This document shows, in pieces, positions 1 to 9,132 of a stretch of 64,000 nt of DNA. Under the pieces are notes generated by a model that worked only from the letters and a program-made list of their open reading frames with translations, was not told the DNA's origin and searched no databases. Both the position numbers and the translations under genes were made by a program. How positions within the stretch are numbered: position 1 is the first letter of the stretch; every line of letters starts with the position of its first letter. The DNA comes from SpSt-333 sp964371615 (GTDB lineage: Bacteria; Bacteroidota; Ignavibacteria; UBA10030; UBA8401): NCBI GenBank assembly GCA_964371615.1, contig CAYJMS010000001.1, positions 186,001 through 250,000 of the forward strand. Reading direction: 5' to 3'.

Positions 1-1266
1 ATGCCGGTCGACGGCATCGGAGGAGGAAGTTCTCCGAAGAACCTTATCGCCACCGCCGTCGGCGATTGGCTGAAGCAGCATTCTCCGAAATCGAAAGTGA
101 TCTCCGCATCCACCAAGGACAGAGCGGCGATTTTGATGGCGGGAAAGAATGCGGATTATGCGTTCTGGCATAATGCAACGGTGGACGGAATGGTGACATC
201 CGGTTACTACACGAAGTCTCTTCCGCAGTGGGTAAAGGATTTTAATGCTTCCGGCTGGTCCGAAAAGAACGTGCCGGCGGCATGGACAAAGAGTTTGCCG
301 GAATCCGTATATGTAAAAATCGGTCCTGATGCATTCGATGCCGAAGGACGTTGGAACGAGAAAACATCGTTTCCGTATGCGTTTACCGAAGGAAAGAAAA
401 AGAATCAGATAAACGGATCGCCGTTCGGTGACAAGCTGGTTGTTGATTTTGCGATGGAAGCGGTGAAGCACGAACGGCTGGGACAACGGGATGCGACAGA
501 TCTTCTCTGTATTAGTCTGTCGAATTGCGATTATGTCGGCCACGCACAGGGTCCCGACAGCCATGAGATGTTCGATCTGCTGGTGACGATCGACGGTTAT
601 CTCGGAAATCTGTTTGCGTTTCTTGATGCAACTGTCGGTAAGGACCGGTACGTTATCGCGCTGAGCGCCGATCACGGCGTCTGTCCGCTGCCGGAATTCA
701 ACGCGCAATACAATGGGATAAACGCACAGCGGTTCATATATGCCAGGGATATCAAACCGAAACTGGATTCACTCTCGGCATTGTGGAAAAAGGAATTAAT
801 GACGGAAGAGGACGTGATCTTCCGGAATGCATACATCAATTATGCCGCAGGGGCCGCCGCGGGATTGGACAGCGTGCAGATTGAGGAAAAGGTGAAGGAA
901 GGACTCCTGTCGATCGGCGCATACGCCGATGTGTATTTCCGGAGAGAGATGGTCTCCGACGCACCGTCCAATCGCCCGTTCATCCGGAAATATCGCAATA
1001 CATATTATGCTCCCCGCGGCAAGGATTATATCTACCGCATTCAGGAAAACAGCATCGTCTCTTCGCGCTCCTACGGCACGACGCACGGCTCGCCGTATTC
1101 GTATGATACGCACGTTCCGGTTCTCTTCTGGTGGGACGGCATCACCCGGCAAACCGTCACCCGCGAGGTCTATTCAGCCGACATCGCCCCGACATTGGCA
1201 AAGATCACGGGATTCCCTTACCCCAAAGAGATCGACGGCACCCCGCTCAAAGAAATTGTGAGATAG
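1..1266 (+). CDS. Alkaline phosphatase family hydrolase, C-terminal part (5' end cut by window)
   Basis: Metal-dependent phosphatase/phosphodiesterase of the alkaline phosphatase superfamily (nucleotide pyrophosphatase or PafA-like), expected to act in the periplasm. The open frame runs into the window edge, so the signal peptide and the catalytic Ser/Thr region lie outside; numbering below is from base 1. Visible metal ligands are the YVGH motif (His181), SADHG (Asp224, His225) and a C-terminal THG...DTH block (His362, Asp369, His371) followed by VPVLFWWDG, the usual end of this superfamily. The last residues (ADIAPTLAKITGFPYP) match the family's conserved tail. Substrate cannot be told. The gene is followed by about 100 bp of simple-sequence DNA and is probably not co-transcribed with the next frame. 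Confidence 0.85.
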   Translation: MPVDGIGGGSSPKNLIATAVGDWLKQHSPKSKVISASTKDRAAILMAGKNADYAFWHNATVDGMVTSGYYTKSLPQWVKDFNASGWSEKNVPAAWTKSLPESVYVKIGPDAFDAEGRWNEKTSFPYAFTEGKKKNQINGSPFGDKLVVDFAMEAVKHERLGQRDATDLLCISLSNCDYVGHAQGPDSHEMFDLLVTIDGYLGNLFAFLDATVGKDRYVIALSADHGVCPLPEFNAQYNGINAQRFIYARDIKPKLDSLSALWKKELMTEEDVIFRNAYINYAAGAAAGLDSVQIEEKVKEGLLSIGAYADVYFRREMVSDAPSNRPFIRKYRNTYYAPRGKDYIYRIQENSIVSSRSYGTTHGSPYSYDTHVPVLFWWDGITRQTVTREVYSADIAPTLAKITGFPYPKEIDGTPLKEIVR

Positions 1267-1278
1267 TAGATTCAAACA

Positions 1279-1354
1279 ATGTATCATTACTCATCACGCA
1301 TTATGCATTACGCGTGTATAATTCATAATTCATCCTTCATAATTCATCCTTAAT
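1279..1354. repeat. Quasi-periodic simple sequence (ATTCATAATTCATCC type)
   Basis: The gap after the phosphatase gene is made of loosely repeated 8-11 nt units (ATTCATAATTCATCCTTC, CATTATGCATTACG) with no coding potential. Similar but not identical text recurs at 2005-2052 and near 55860-55885. Confidence 0.6.
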
Positions 1355-1368
1355 CTCTATTTTTTTTC

Positions 1369-1995
1369 TTGCCAAAACTGACTCCAAAGATCATCCTTGA
1401 GGGAACCCGTCTCACACACAAGACCGACCTCGCCTTTGCTTTGAATGAACATCCCCGCATAGTCGGGCCGCGCAAATACCGATATCATTCACCGTTGATC
1501 TCCGGCGAGTGGTGCGCCTTTACCAATATTCCGTGGGGACGGGGATTGATCAATTTTAATGCGGAGGAAGAAGAACTGGCGATGACCACCTATGATGCGT
1601 GGCTCAGAATCTTTGAACTGCAGCGCTATTATTCATGGATCGTCGACCGCTTTCATCTCTCCACCATGATGCATCAGCACAAATTCTGCAACCGCACGTA
1701 CGACCTGCGATGGGTGGAGGAACGCCTTCTGCCGCTCGGATTCCGGATCGTTTTTTGCTACCGCAGCAGCGAATCATTCTCCGCCGCACGAGAGGAACGG
1801 TTAAAGGTCTCCGGCAATCCGAAACAGTACGACAATATGCAGATCTTCCTCGACGAGCAGGAGGACCTCCGGAAACTTGCTGATCGATCCATCCTTCCCG
1901 TACTTTCGCTCGACGTCTCCGGCGGCAACATCAAGCATCTCTCCGACACCGTCGCCGATTGGATGGAACGAACGAATGGATTATACAGTCTATAA
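1369..1995 (+). CDS. Kinase-like protein with a degenerate P-loop, function unknown
   Basis: A 208-aa protein read from a TTG at 1369; no ATG gives a reasonable start, and there is no clear ribosome binding site. The N-terminus (ILEGTRLTHKTDLAFAL, residues 9-25) aligns by eye with the thymidylate-kinase-type P-loop EGxxGxGKTTLA, but the invariant Gly before Lys18 is His17 and the glycines before it are absent. The rest has Trp- and Arg-rich segments (FCNRTYDLRWVEERL, YRSSESFSAAREERL) reminiscent of the LID region of nucleoside and nucleotide kinases. ATP binding is therefore doubtful; it could be a non-catalytic relative or bind a different ligand. Flanked on both sides by simple-sequence DNA, so it looks monocistronic. 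Confidence 0.6.
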   Translation: MPKLTPKIILEGTRLTHKTDLAFALNEHPRIVGPRKYRYHSPLISGEWCAFTNIPWGRGLINFNAEEEELAMTTYDAWLRIFELQRYYSWIVDRFHLSTMMHQHKFCNRTYDLRWVEERLLPLGFRIVFCYRSSESFSAAREERLKVSGNPKQYDNMQIFLDEQEDLRKLADRSILPVLSLDVSGGNIKHLSDTVADWMERTNGLYSL

Positions 1996-2004
1996 GTTAG
2001 TGTT

Positions 2005-2052
2005 TCACATCACACACCATACATTACTCATCACACATTACTCATTACTCGT
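2005..2052. repeat. Quasi-periodic simple sequence (CATTACTCATCACA type)
   Basis: Short 8-9 nt units (CACACCATACATTACTCAT, CACACATTACTCATTACTC) fill the space between two genes. It is related in style to 1279-1354 and has no hairpin or T-tract, so it is not a terminator. Confidence 0.5.
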
Positions 2053-2145
2053 TTTCTTCATATATCATTAGTCTTGACTCCGTCAAAACCATGTCTTAAA
2101 TTATAAGCGGTTTAGTGTGTCAATTCAAACCGTTACTTTAAATGA

Positions 2146-5100
2146 ATGTCAATTTCCATTGAGGGTGTAGTGAAGCGATTCATCTCTGTGTTGATTTTTG
2201 TGCTGATGGCGATGCAGTTCATGGCAGCACAACCGAATTCGACAACGCTGCAGGAAGAGCAGGATTATGCGTTCGGCTTCGGTTTGTTCGAAGACAAACT
2301 GTACCATCTTTCGTTTGAGCAATTCAGCAAATTCCTCAATCAATATCCGAATTCAGTCAAGCGGCCGGACGCAATATTTCTGTCGGCGGAGTGCCAATTC
2401 CGTCTGAACCAATTCCAATCGGCGATTTCGATCTTTAAAAATTTCACGCTGGATTATCCGAAGCATAAATTGCGCGTCGACGCATTGTTCCGTCTTGGTG
2501 AGATTCATTACTCATTAAAGGCGTATAAGGATGCGATACCGTTTTACCGGGAAATCTATGAACGGTATCCGTTGACGGATCAGGCAGGCGAGGCGGCGTA
2601 CTGGGTCGGCGAGAGCTACTTAAAATTGAACGATATTCCGAATGCACAGATCTATTTCAGGGTCAGTTACGAACGATATCCGAAAAACCGTCTGGTCGAT
2701 TACGCCCTCTATTCCATCGGATGGTCATTCGAGCAACGGAAAGAGTATCCCAAAGCGATTGAAGTATACCGCCGGTTGATGAGCGAACGGAAGGAGAGTG
2801 AATTGTTCTCTTCCGCAGCAGTCCGGATCGGCGAATGTTACTTCCAATCGGGAGATTTTAAACAGAGCATCGACTATTTAAAAGAGATCAGACCGACGCT
2901 CGCCGATCCCGCAGAACTGGAACGGAGCGAATATCTCATCGGCGAATCCTACTACAGCCTTGCGGACTATCCGAACGCCCGCATCCAATACGGGGAATTC
3001 CTGAAGAAATACCCCAAAAGCCCGCTGGCGCGCGAAGTGAAGTATTCGTATGCATGGACGTATCTGAACACCAACGAGTTCGACCGGTCGGCACAACTGT
3101 TTGCGGAATTGGCCGTCAGCAACGACGACATTTCGCATAAATCGTTGTTCCGCAAAGGGCGCGCGGAACAACTCGGCGGCAAATTGGATGAAGCGCTCTC
3201 GACGTACGGCACGGTCGCTGCGCAATGGCCGAACGGTGACTTTACCGACAACGCCTTGTACGAATCGGGAATGATCCGCTATGAACGGAAGGAATACGAC
3301 AGCGCTCTGACATTGTTCCATCAAATTGTGAACCGGTTTGCTTCGAGCGACGTGCTGGCGGAATCGCACCGGATGATCGGCGAAGCATTGCTGGCACAGA
3401 AGAAATTCGATGAAGCGCTTACCGCATTCCGCAGTGCAGGAAAAGTGAGCGAAGGAAGCACCGAAGTGAAAGGGGATGCCCAGTTCCAGGAAGCATGGGC
3501 GCTCTATAAGATGAAGAAGTTCTCCGATGCGGCGAAGTTGTTCGAGACGTACGCACGGCGGTACAGCGCACAGCCGAAAAATGCCGAGGCGTACTTCTGG
3601 GCTGCTGAAGGGTATTTCCAGATAGAAAAATTCGAACTCGCAGAACGGTTTTATTCGCAGGCGCTGAACGGACTGCCGGAAAATAAAAAAATCGATGCAC
3701 AGTACGGACTGGCGTGGACCTATTTGAAACAATCGAAATTCACTCAGGCGGCAACGATGTTCGGCCGTGTGATCGATGCACCTGCGGGAAAGAAGTATCA
3801 CCAGGATGCACTGCTGAGAAAATCGGACAGTCACTATTCTGCAAAGAATTATCCGCAGGCAAGCGAATCGTACCGCGCGTATGTGAAGGCGTATCCGAAT
3901 GCCGCTGACGCCGACTATGCACTGTATCAGGTCGGCAATGCGGAATTCCGTGCGGGGAACGATAACGATGGGATCGCGAACTTCTCCGAACTGATCACCC
4001 GGTTCACCAAATCGCGCTATGTGGACGATGCGCAGTACGGCATCGGCCTGATTCATTTTCAGAATAAACGGTACACGCAAGCCATTGCCGATTTCGAAAA
4101 GTTGACAAAGAATTTTCCCAAAAGCGAACTTGCCCCCAAAGCCCATTACAGCATCGGCGATGCATACTACAATATGGAGAAATATCCCGAAGCGATCGCT
4201 GCGTATTCGGTGATCGTGAACTCCTTCCCCTCCTCGCCGCTGGCAAGCGATGCAGTCAACGGCATTCAATATTGTTTCGTGTTACTCGGTAAAACCGGCG
4301 ACGCCATTACCGTCATTGAGGAGTTCGTTTCGGCACATCCCGGCGTACGGCAGGGGGATGAACTCTATATTAAAAAAGGCGAACTCTATTACGGACAGCG
4401 GCAATACGACAGCGCCATCACCGCGTACCGGAAATTTATCTCGTTGTATCCGCAGAGCAAACTGGTGGGCGATGCCTATTTCTGGATCGGGAAATCGCTG
4501 CTGGCAACCGGGAACGTCGCCGGTGCATCGGATGCATTTCGTACGGTAGCAGATTCTTATGCATCGAGCCGGGTGACCAGCACGGCCCTCTTTGAACTTG
4601 GAACGATCTACGCACAGCAGGGCAAACCCGACCTTGCGCTCGGCGCATTCTCCCGCATCGAATCGGATTACGCCCGCTCGGAAGAAGCGGCGGAAGCGTC
4701 GTATCAGCAGGCATTGGTTTTTAAAGGGACCGGTCAGTTGACCGCGTCGGTTAAAAAATTTGAAGAGACGATCTCCACTTACACCGGAACCACTGCGGCG
4801 GACCGGAGCCGGCTCGCGCTCGGATGGATGAGCTACGAATCTCAATCCTATCCAAAATCAATCGAATATTTCCGCACGGTGGCGGGCAACCGGACGGATG
4901 ATATTGCCGCCGAAGCGCAGTTTGCCATCGGCCTGGCGTTCCAGACGCAGCGCAACTATGCCGATGCCATCGTCAATTTTATGCGGATACGGTATGTCTT
5001 TCCCGGTTCCGCGCAATGGATTGCCAAAGCGTATCTGAATCTCGGCGAATGCTACGAACGCACCAACCAGATCCAGAAGGCGAAAGAGGCGTACACGTAC

Positions 5101-5175
5101 GTGATCAAACAAAACCGCTTCTCCGATCTTGTCCAGACGGCGGAACAACAACTGAAGAAACTGGAGCAGCTGTGA
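2146..5175 (+). CDS. Large periplasmic TPR-repeat protein
   Basis: A 1009-aa protein made almost wholly of tetratricopeptide repeats (recurring A.Y..G.S.Y....Y..A...F....Y P.S motifs, spaced 34-37 residues), the YbgF/BamD-like kind with FPxSxLAxxA turns. The N-terminus has a hydrophobic signal peptide (VLIFVLMAMQFMAAQ). Translation may start at ATG 2146 or at GTG 2170, which has a GAGGG 5 nt upstream and gives a cleaner signal peptide. TPR arrays bind other proteins; here the stop codon overlaps the next gene (GTGA at 5172-5175), a predicted outer-membrane barrel, so the two are translationally coupled and probably form one envelope complex. The gene heads a cluster with a SPOR protein and an ExbB-ExbD-TonB set, suggesting a role in envelope transport or division-site integrity. 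The exact function is unknown. Confidence 0.9.
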   Translation: MSISIEGVVKRFISVLIFVLMAMQFMAAQPNSTTLQEEQDYAFGFGLFEDKLYHLSFEQFSKFLNQYPNSVKRPDAIFLSAECQFRLNQFQSAISIFKNFTLDYPKHKLRVDALFRLGEIHYSLKAYKDAIPFYREIYERYPLTDQAGEAAYWVGESYLKLNDIPNAQIYFRVSYERYPKNRLVDYALYSIGWSFEQRKEYPKAIEVYRRLMSERKESELFSSAAVRIGECYFQSGDFKQSIDYLKEIRPTLADPAELERSEYLIGESYYSLADYPNARIQYGEFLKKYPKSPLAREVKYSYAWTYLNTNEFDRSAQLFAELAVSNDDISHKSLFRKGRAEQLGGKLDEALSTYGTVAAQWPNGDFTDNALYESGMIRYERKEYDSALTLFHQIVNRFASSDVLAESHRMIGEALLAQKKFDEALTAFRSAGKVSEGSTEVKGDAQFQEAWALYKMKKFSDAAKLFETYARRYSAQPKNAEAYFWAAEGYFQIEKFELAERFYSQALNGLPENKKIDAQYGLAWTYLKQSKFTQAATMFGRVIDAPAGKKYHQDALLRKSDSHYSAKNYPQASESYRAYVKAYPNAADADYALYQVGNAEFRAGNDNDGIANFSELITRFTKSRYVDDAQYGIGLIHFQNKRYTQAIADFEKLTKNFPKSELAPKAHYSIGDAYYNMEKYPEAIAAYSVIVNSFPSSPLASDAVNGIQYCFVLLGKTGDAITVIEEFVSAHPGVRQGDELYIKKGELYYGQRQYDSAITAYRKFISLYPQSKLVGDAYFWIGKSLLATGNVAGASDAFRTVADSYASSRVTSTALFELGTIYAQQGKPDLALGAFSRIESDYARSEEAAEASYQQALVFKGTGQLTASVKKFEETISTYTGTTAADRSRLALGWMSYESQSYPKSIEYFRTVAGNRTDDIAAEAQFAIGLAFQTQRNYADAIVNFMRIRYVFPGSAQWIAKAYLNLGECYERTNQIQKAKEAYTYVIKQNRFSDLVQTAEQQLKKLEQL

Positions 5176-6917
5176 GCGCACTTATTTTGCAGGAAAAATT
5201 AAGCGGCATCCGGCGCTCCCGTACGCTCTCGGCGATTGTCATCGGCACACTGATGATGACCGCGGCATTCTCACCGTACACAACAGCGCAGGAAAAGAAA
5301 GAGGCGACGCAAAAAGAGATCGACGTGAAAAATGCGGCGAAGACGCAAAGTCCCGACACGCCGCTGCCAAAGATCGACCTGCCGGAATTTGTCATCACCG
5401 GCAGCGAAGAGATCAATCTGGATATTACAAACAAAGCGGAGGACGACGAAGAACGGATCTTTATGCCGCAGAAACCGGTGCCGGGATTCCGCTCACTGGA
5501 AGTGGACGGTGCGGTATCGAGAAAACAGATTAAACAGTTCAGTAAAGCGCCCGCCGGATTGAACGGAAAAGTATTTGCCGGACTCGGCTTCTACCTGACG
5601 CCGCAGATGGACGGCTGGTTCGGGCAGCATGACGACAGGAACTCGTTCATGATCAACGGCTATTATTCCTCCACCGAAGGACATGTAACCGACGCCGGTT
5701 GGTGGAAGGCGGGTTTTGGCGCAAAGGGACGGTACGTGATGCCCGATTCGTCGAGCATTCTTCCGTACGCACAATTGAGCGGCGATCTGCGGTACGGCAG
5801 GGAATCGTACCGCGCGTATGCCTCCGCCGCGCCGACACAGGTGCGCGATCTTGCCGCATTCGATCTCTCTCTCGGTGCCGGCTCTCGCTACGCGCTGCCG
5901 TACAAATCGCTCAGCGGATTTGATTACACCGGACGGATCGGCATCGGAACATTTTCCGCATCCGATTCCGTCGCATCCAGCGAAACGGATTTTTATCTGA
6001 ACGGCGTCGCCACCACGCGCTTTCTCGCTCTTGCCTTGCGCGGACAGGCGGAATACCGCACCACCGCCTACACGATGTCCGTTCCCGGCATCAGCGCGGG
6101 ACATTGGTTTATCGTAAAAGGAGAAGGACAGACGCTCATCCTTCCGTCGCTCCAACTTTCCGTAGCGTTGCAGCAATTCATCTACCGCGGCAATGCGGGA
6201 GCGGCCGGCGGCAGGTTTTATCCGCAGGCGGAACTGCGGTATTTCATGACCGAGAGCGCGACAATGTACGCCGCATTTGCACCGACGGTGGAGCGGAATA
6301 CATTATCCTCACTGACAAAACAGAACCGGTATATCCATTTTGCCTCACGGCTGATGCCGTCCGACGTGCCGGTGAACGTGCTGGCGGGATTTGAATTCAC
6401 CCCGATAGAGGAAATCACCGCGGGCGCCAAATTCACCTATCGCCATGTGAATAATTTCGCCACTTTTTTGGATACAAGTGGTGCAAAAGTGTGGGAAGTT
6501 ACTTATCTTTCCGAAGTGCGTTCGAGCAGGGTCGATCTGTCGCTGCTCTATCGCTTCAATCCCAGGCAGAACGTAACGGCGTATATTGCCACGCAGAGCG
6601 TAAAGCAAAAAGATTCCGCTCATGTGATGCCGTATATTCCGAAGTATTCGGTCGGCGCGGTGTATCACCACTTCTTCGACATGGGATTGCATCTTGAAGC
6701 GCTGGCGGAGTTTGTCTCGTCGCGCTATACCGATTTTTCGAATACGCACTCGAACGCATCGTATGTCTTTACGAGCGTCAAAGGGGATATTGAAGTGCTC
6801 GACCGGTTCCGCGCGTATGCGGAACTGCATAATGCGATCAATCAGCGGTACTATGTATGGAACGGATATCAGGAGCGGAGTCTGTATCTTCTGCTCGGCA
6901 TCAGTTACAGCTGGTAA
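5172..6917 (+). CDS. Outer-membrane beta-barrel protein (TonB-dependent-receptor-like barrel, no plug seen)
   Basis: A 581-aa protein. The best start is GTG 5172, which overlaps the TPR gene stop as GTGA; a longer frame upstream lies within the TPR gene and is rejected. A signal peptide follows (LSAIVIGTLMMTAAFSPYTTAQ), then a charged, Pro-rich linker with the phrase LPEFVITG, and from about residue 130 alternating polar/aromatic strands typical of a barrel (YAQLSGDLRYG, LRGQAEYRTT), ending in an aromatic residue (YSW), the usual C-terminal signal for BAM insertion. No Ton plug domain is visible, so it may be a TonB-receptor-type barrel without plug or a structural porin. Its partner is likely the TPR protein coupled upstream. 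Confidence 0.85.
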   Translation: MSALILQEKLSGIRRSRTLSAIVIGTLMMTAAFSPYTTAQEKKEATQKEIDVKNAAKTQSPDTPLPKIDLPEFVITGSEEINLDITNKAEDDEERIFMPQKPVPGFRSLEVDGAVSRKQIKQFSKAPAGLNGKVFAGLGFYLTPQMDGWFGQHDDRNSFMINGYYSSTEGHVTDAGWWKAGFGAKGRYVMPDSSSILPYAQLSGDLRYGRESYRAYASAAPTQVRDLAAFDLSLGAGSRYALPYKSLSGFDYTGRIGIGTFSASDSVASSETDFYLNGVATTRFLALALRGQAEYRTTAYTMSVPGISAGHWFIVKGEGQTLILPSLQLSVALQQFIYRGNAGAAGGRFYPQAELRYFMTESATMYAAFAPTVERNTLSSLTKQNRYIHFASRLMPSDVPVNVLAGFEFTPIEEITAGAKFTYRHVNNFATFLDTSGAKVWEVTYLSEVRSSRVDLSLLYRFNPRQNVTAYIATQSVKQKDSAHVMPYIPKYSVGAVYHHFFDMGLHLEALAEFVSSRYTDFSNTHSNASYVFTSVKGDIEVLDRFRAYAELHNAINQRYYVWNGYQERSLYLLLGISYSW

Positions 6918-6954
6918 CGGTTTTTTTCTCACACGATAAAAGGAGAACGTCATA

Positions 6955-7548
6955 ATGCCAAACCTGAACGTTAAGGGTGAATCGCCGAAACCTTCATCCG
7001 GCGGTTCCGCGCCGAGCGGCGGCGGAGGTGGTTCAAAACTCATCATCACGATCCTCATCGTTATCGTCGTTCTTGCCGGTGCGGCGTTCATTCTGAACAC
7101 CACGGGTGTTGTGAAATTGTGGGGAAAGAAGAAAGCGCAGCCGGTGGTGATGAATCTTCCGGCCGAAACGACTCCGGCGCCTGTCGAAACTGCGCCGGCT
7201 GAACCGGTCGTGACTCCGCCGGCGGAAGAGAACAAAGCGGTGGAAGAGAATCTCACGAAGCTCGAAGTGAACGCCAAGATAACACCCGGTTCACAGCAGC
7301 AAAAAACTATTGTGACCGGCACGGGAATGTATACCATCCAGATTTCTTCCTGGACAACGAAAGAGATGGCGAACAAACATGCGGAGATCTTCGCCGTCGG
7401 CGGATTTGAATCGTTCGTCGAACAGCGCGGATCGTACTACCGGGTCTGCATCGGCCGGTTCGAATCGAAATCCGCCGCCAAGGAAGCATCGGCAAACATG
7501 GAACACCTGTTCGAGTCGATGCCGATTATCTCGACGGTGGGGAAATAA
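6955..7548 (+). CDS. SPOR-domain membrane protein
   Basis: A 197-aa protein with a good ribosome binding site (AAGGAG at 6940-6945). Residues 1-27 are a Gly/Ser-rich cytoplasmic tail, 28-50 one transmembrane helix (LIITILIVIVVLAGAAFIL), 60-105 a Pro/Ala/Glu linker, and about 122-195 a SPOR domain (YTIQISSWTTKEMANKHAE ... YYRVCIGRFESKSAAKEA). SPOR domains bind denuded glycan strands of septal peptidoglycan, so this protein is expected at the division site or wherever amidases act. It follows the TPR/barrel pair by 37 bp and precedes the ExbB/TolQ gene, consistent with an envelope-constriction or Tol-like module. Confidence 0.88.
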   Translation: MPNLNVKGESPKPSSGGSAPSGGGGGSKLIITILIVIVVLAGAAFILNTTGVVKLWGKKKAQPVVMNLPAETTPAPVETAPAEPVVTPPAEENKAVEENLTKLEVNAKITPGSQQQKTIVTGTGMYTIQISSWTTKEMANKHAEIFAVGGFESFVEQRGSYYRVCIGRFESKSAAKEASANMEHLFESMPIISTVGK

Positions 7549-7576
7549 CAGTTACCCGTCGGCATTGGTCGATGTG

Positions 7577-7640
7577 CGATTGAAGCCGCCGATGAACCGC
7601 TGACGGTTCTAGAGTGCATTGTTGCGGCGGCTTCGGATCG
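7577..7640 (+). other. Candidate structured RNA element, nested hairpins before the ExbB gene
   Basis: Between the SPOR and ExbB genes there are 200 bp without an ORF. It holds an outer stem, GAAGCCGCCG (7582-7591) with CGGCGGCTTC (7625-7634), extendable by CGAT/ATCG, enclosing an inner hairpin GAACCG-CTGA-CGGTTC. No T-tract follows, so it is not a standard terminator; it might be a leader, a processing site or an attenuator for the ExbB-ExbD-TonB genes. Confidence 0.4.
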
Positions 7641-7749
7641 ACTGCCAGAATCCACACGCAATAATTTTCCGGGGGAAAGATCTGAACTGAGTGTCAACGC
7701 CGTGTATATGCGGCGGGACACCGATGTGTTATTCTAACGAGGAACTTTG

Positions 7750-8472
7750 ATGAACTATTTTGATCTCTTCTTGCGCGGCGGATTGGTGATGTATCCGATT
7801 CTCCTGTGTTCCCTTATTACCGTCACGGTGATTATCGAGAAATATATTGTTCTCGCCCAGTCGAAAATCGATCCGAAGCAGCTGATGCTGAAGATCCGCA
7901 GTTCGCTTACCCGCAACGATGTGATCGGCGCGGTGGATGCCTGCACCAAAGTGAAAGCCCCGGTCGCCAACATACTGAAACACGGCGTGCTGAATTACAA
8001 ATACGGCGCTCTGGCGGTAAAAGAGGCGATTGAAGTGGCGGGCAAGGAAGAGATTTTCTATCTCGAAAAACGCCTCTCCGTGCTTGCCAGCATGGCCGGT
8101 GTTGCACCGATGCTCGGATTTTTGGGGACCGTGACCGGTATGATTCAGGCGTTCCAGACTATCGAAAACCTCGGCGGCAACGTGAATCCGAGCGTTCTGG
8201 CAGGGGGAATCTGGGAAGCGATGTTGACGACGGCATTCGGCCTGGTGGTCGGCATTCCCGCACTCTATTTTTACAATTTCTTCGTCGCAAAAGTGAACCG
8301 GTTCATCTTCGAAATCGAAAACAGCGCCGAGGAATTTCTGAATCTGGTCAAAACCGGTCAATTGGAAGAGGAACCGTCCGCCGCTGCGCCCACGGCGTCC
8401 GGTGACAAGAAAAGGAAACCGACCCGTACGGTCTTTACGGATGATGATTTTTTTGAACCGAAAGATGAATAG
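7750..8472 (+). CDS. MotA/TolQ/ExbB family proton channel protein
   Basis: A 240-aa inner-membrane protein, start ATG 7750 (GAGGA upstream at 7740). Three transmembrane segments are visible: about residues 11-31 (GGLVMYPILLCSLITVTVIIEKYI), 113-135 (APMLGFLGTVTGMIQAF, the conserved channel helix with the GTVxGM motif) and 155-180 (AMLTTAFGLVVGIPALYFYNFF, with the conserved TTAxGLxVAIPA-type helix). These pump protons with an ExbD/TolR partner to energise outer-membrane events through TonB or TolA. The partner genes follow in order on the same strand after 252 bp. The C-terminus is extended by a Lys-rich, low-complexity tail. Whether it is the Ton or the Tol version cannot be told from sequence alone. 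Confidence 0.93.
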   Translation: MNYFDLFLRGGLVMYPILLCSLITVTVIIEKYIVLAQSKIDPKQLMLKIRSSLTRNDVIGAVDACTKVKAPVANILKHGVLNYKYGALAVKEAIEVAGKEEIFYLEKRLSVLASMAGVAPMLGFLGTVTGMIQAFQTIENLGGNVNPSVLAGGIWEAMLTTAFGLVVGIPALYFYNFFVAKVNRFIFEIENSAEEFLNLVKTGQLEEEPSAAAPTASGDKKRKPTRTVFTDDDFFEPKDE

Positions 8473-8475
8473 TAT

Positions 8476-8504
8476 CTACTTTTCTTTCCGAGAAAGAAAA
8501 GTAG
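8476..8504. repeat. Perfect 13-bp palindrome (CTACTTTTCTTTC / GAAAGAAAAGTAG)
   Basis: Immediately after the ExbB stop codon a perfect 13-bp stem with a 3-nt loop occurs, followed by CAAAAGAAA. This is a dispersed-palindrome type met in many bacterial genomes; here it may double as a transcription stop. The remainder of the gap to 8724 has another hairpin (GTGGTGCA-TAC-TGCACCAC at 8553-8571) and a long-range pairing of AATCGAAA with TTTCGA-type text, but no ORF I can support. Confidence 0.6.
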
Positions 8505-8645
8505 CAAAAGAAATCCATCGAAATCGAAACACGCGGATCGATCCCCGACGCGTCGGGCCGTCGTGGTGCATACTGCACCACGAAATACGCTTCGATCGAT
8601 CCCTTGCCGGATCGCACATCGCCGTCGATTTCGACCCAACACACA

Positions 8646-8675
8646 TTTGCGTACTGTAATAAAATATTACATTTC
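8646..8675 (+). promoter_or_regulatory. Weak candidate Bacteroidota-type promoter before the ExbD gene
   Basis: TTTG at 8646-8649, an 18-nt spacer, then TACATTTC at 8668-8675, one base off the TAnnTTTG consensus. It would give an independent start for the ExbD-TonB pair about 45 nt upstream of the ATG, consistent with the 252-bp gap separating it from the ExbB gene. Confidence 0.3.
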
Positions 8676-8724
8676 AAATTCCTGATACATCAGTTGGAGA
8701 ATAACATAAAGCACCATTTGTATA

Positions 8725-9132
8725 ATGAAATTTCAACGCTCACATAAGATTGAACCGAACTTCAACTACGCGTCGCTGACGGATATTGTTTTGCAGCTGC
8801 TGATATTCTTTCTCCTCTCGTCGTCGTTCGTGTCGTCACCCGGTATTAAAGTGGCATTGCCGAAAGCGCACACGTCGGACATACAGGCGGACCGCCAGAC
8901 GGTGATCACGATAACGCAGGGAGGGAAGATCTACCTGAACACCGAAGAGGTGACGATGTCCACGCTGGCGCAGAAACTGATTCCCGCGCTCGATCAGAAA
9001 AAAGATCAGGTGGTAATCATCCGCGCGGACCAGGAGGTCTCGCTGCAGAAAGCGGTGGAGGTGATCGACCTTGCCAAAGCGGTCGGCGCACAGCGGTTTA
9101 TGATCGCGACCGAACCCGACGACGGAGAATGA
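8725..9132 (+). CDS. ExbD/TolR family biopolymer transport protein
   Basis: A 135-aa protein with the family layout: short cytoplasmic N-terminus, one transmembrane helix at about residues 16-37 (LTDIVLQLLIFFLLSSSFV, with the conserved acidic residue Asp17 that carries the proton), and a periplasmic domain with the VxITxxGxIYLN and VVIRADxxV motifs. It works with the ExbB/TolQ channel upstream. Its stop overlaps the TonB-like gene start (ATGA), so both are translated together. Confidence 0.93.
   Translation: MKFQRSHKIEPNFNYASLTDIVLQLLIFFLLSSSFVSSPGIKVALPKAHTSDIQADRQTVITITQGGKIYLNTEEVTMSTLAQKLIPALDQKKDQVVIIRADQEVSLQKAVEVIDLAKAVGAQRFMIATEPDDGE

Noticed and set aside
2878..4269. 463-aa open frame on the - strand
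   Set aside because: Lies entirely inside the TPR gene on the other strand; its reading is Arg/Cys/Phe-rich nonsense typical of antisense frames in GC-rich DNA.
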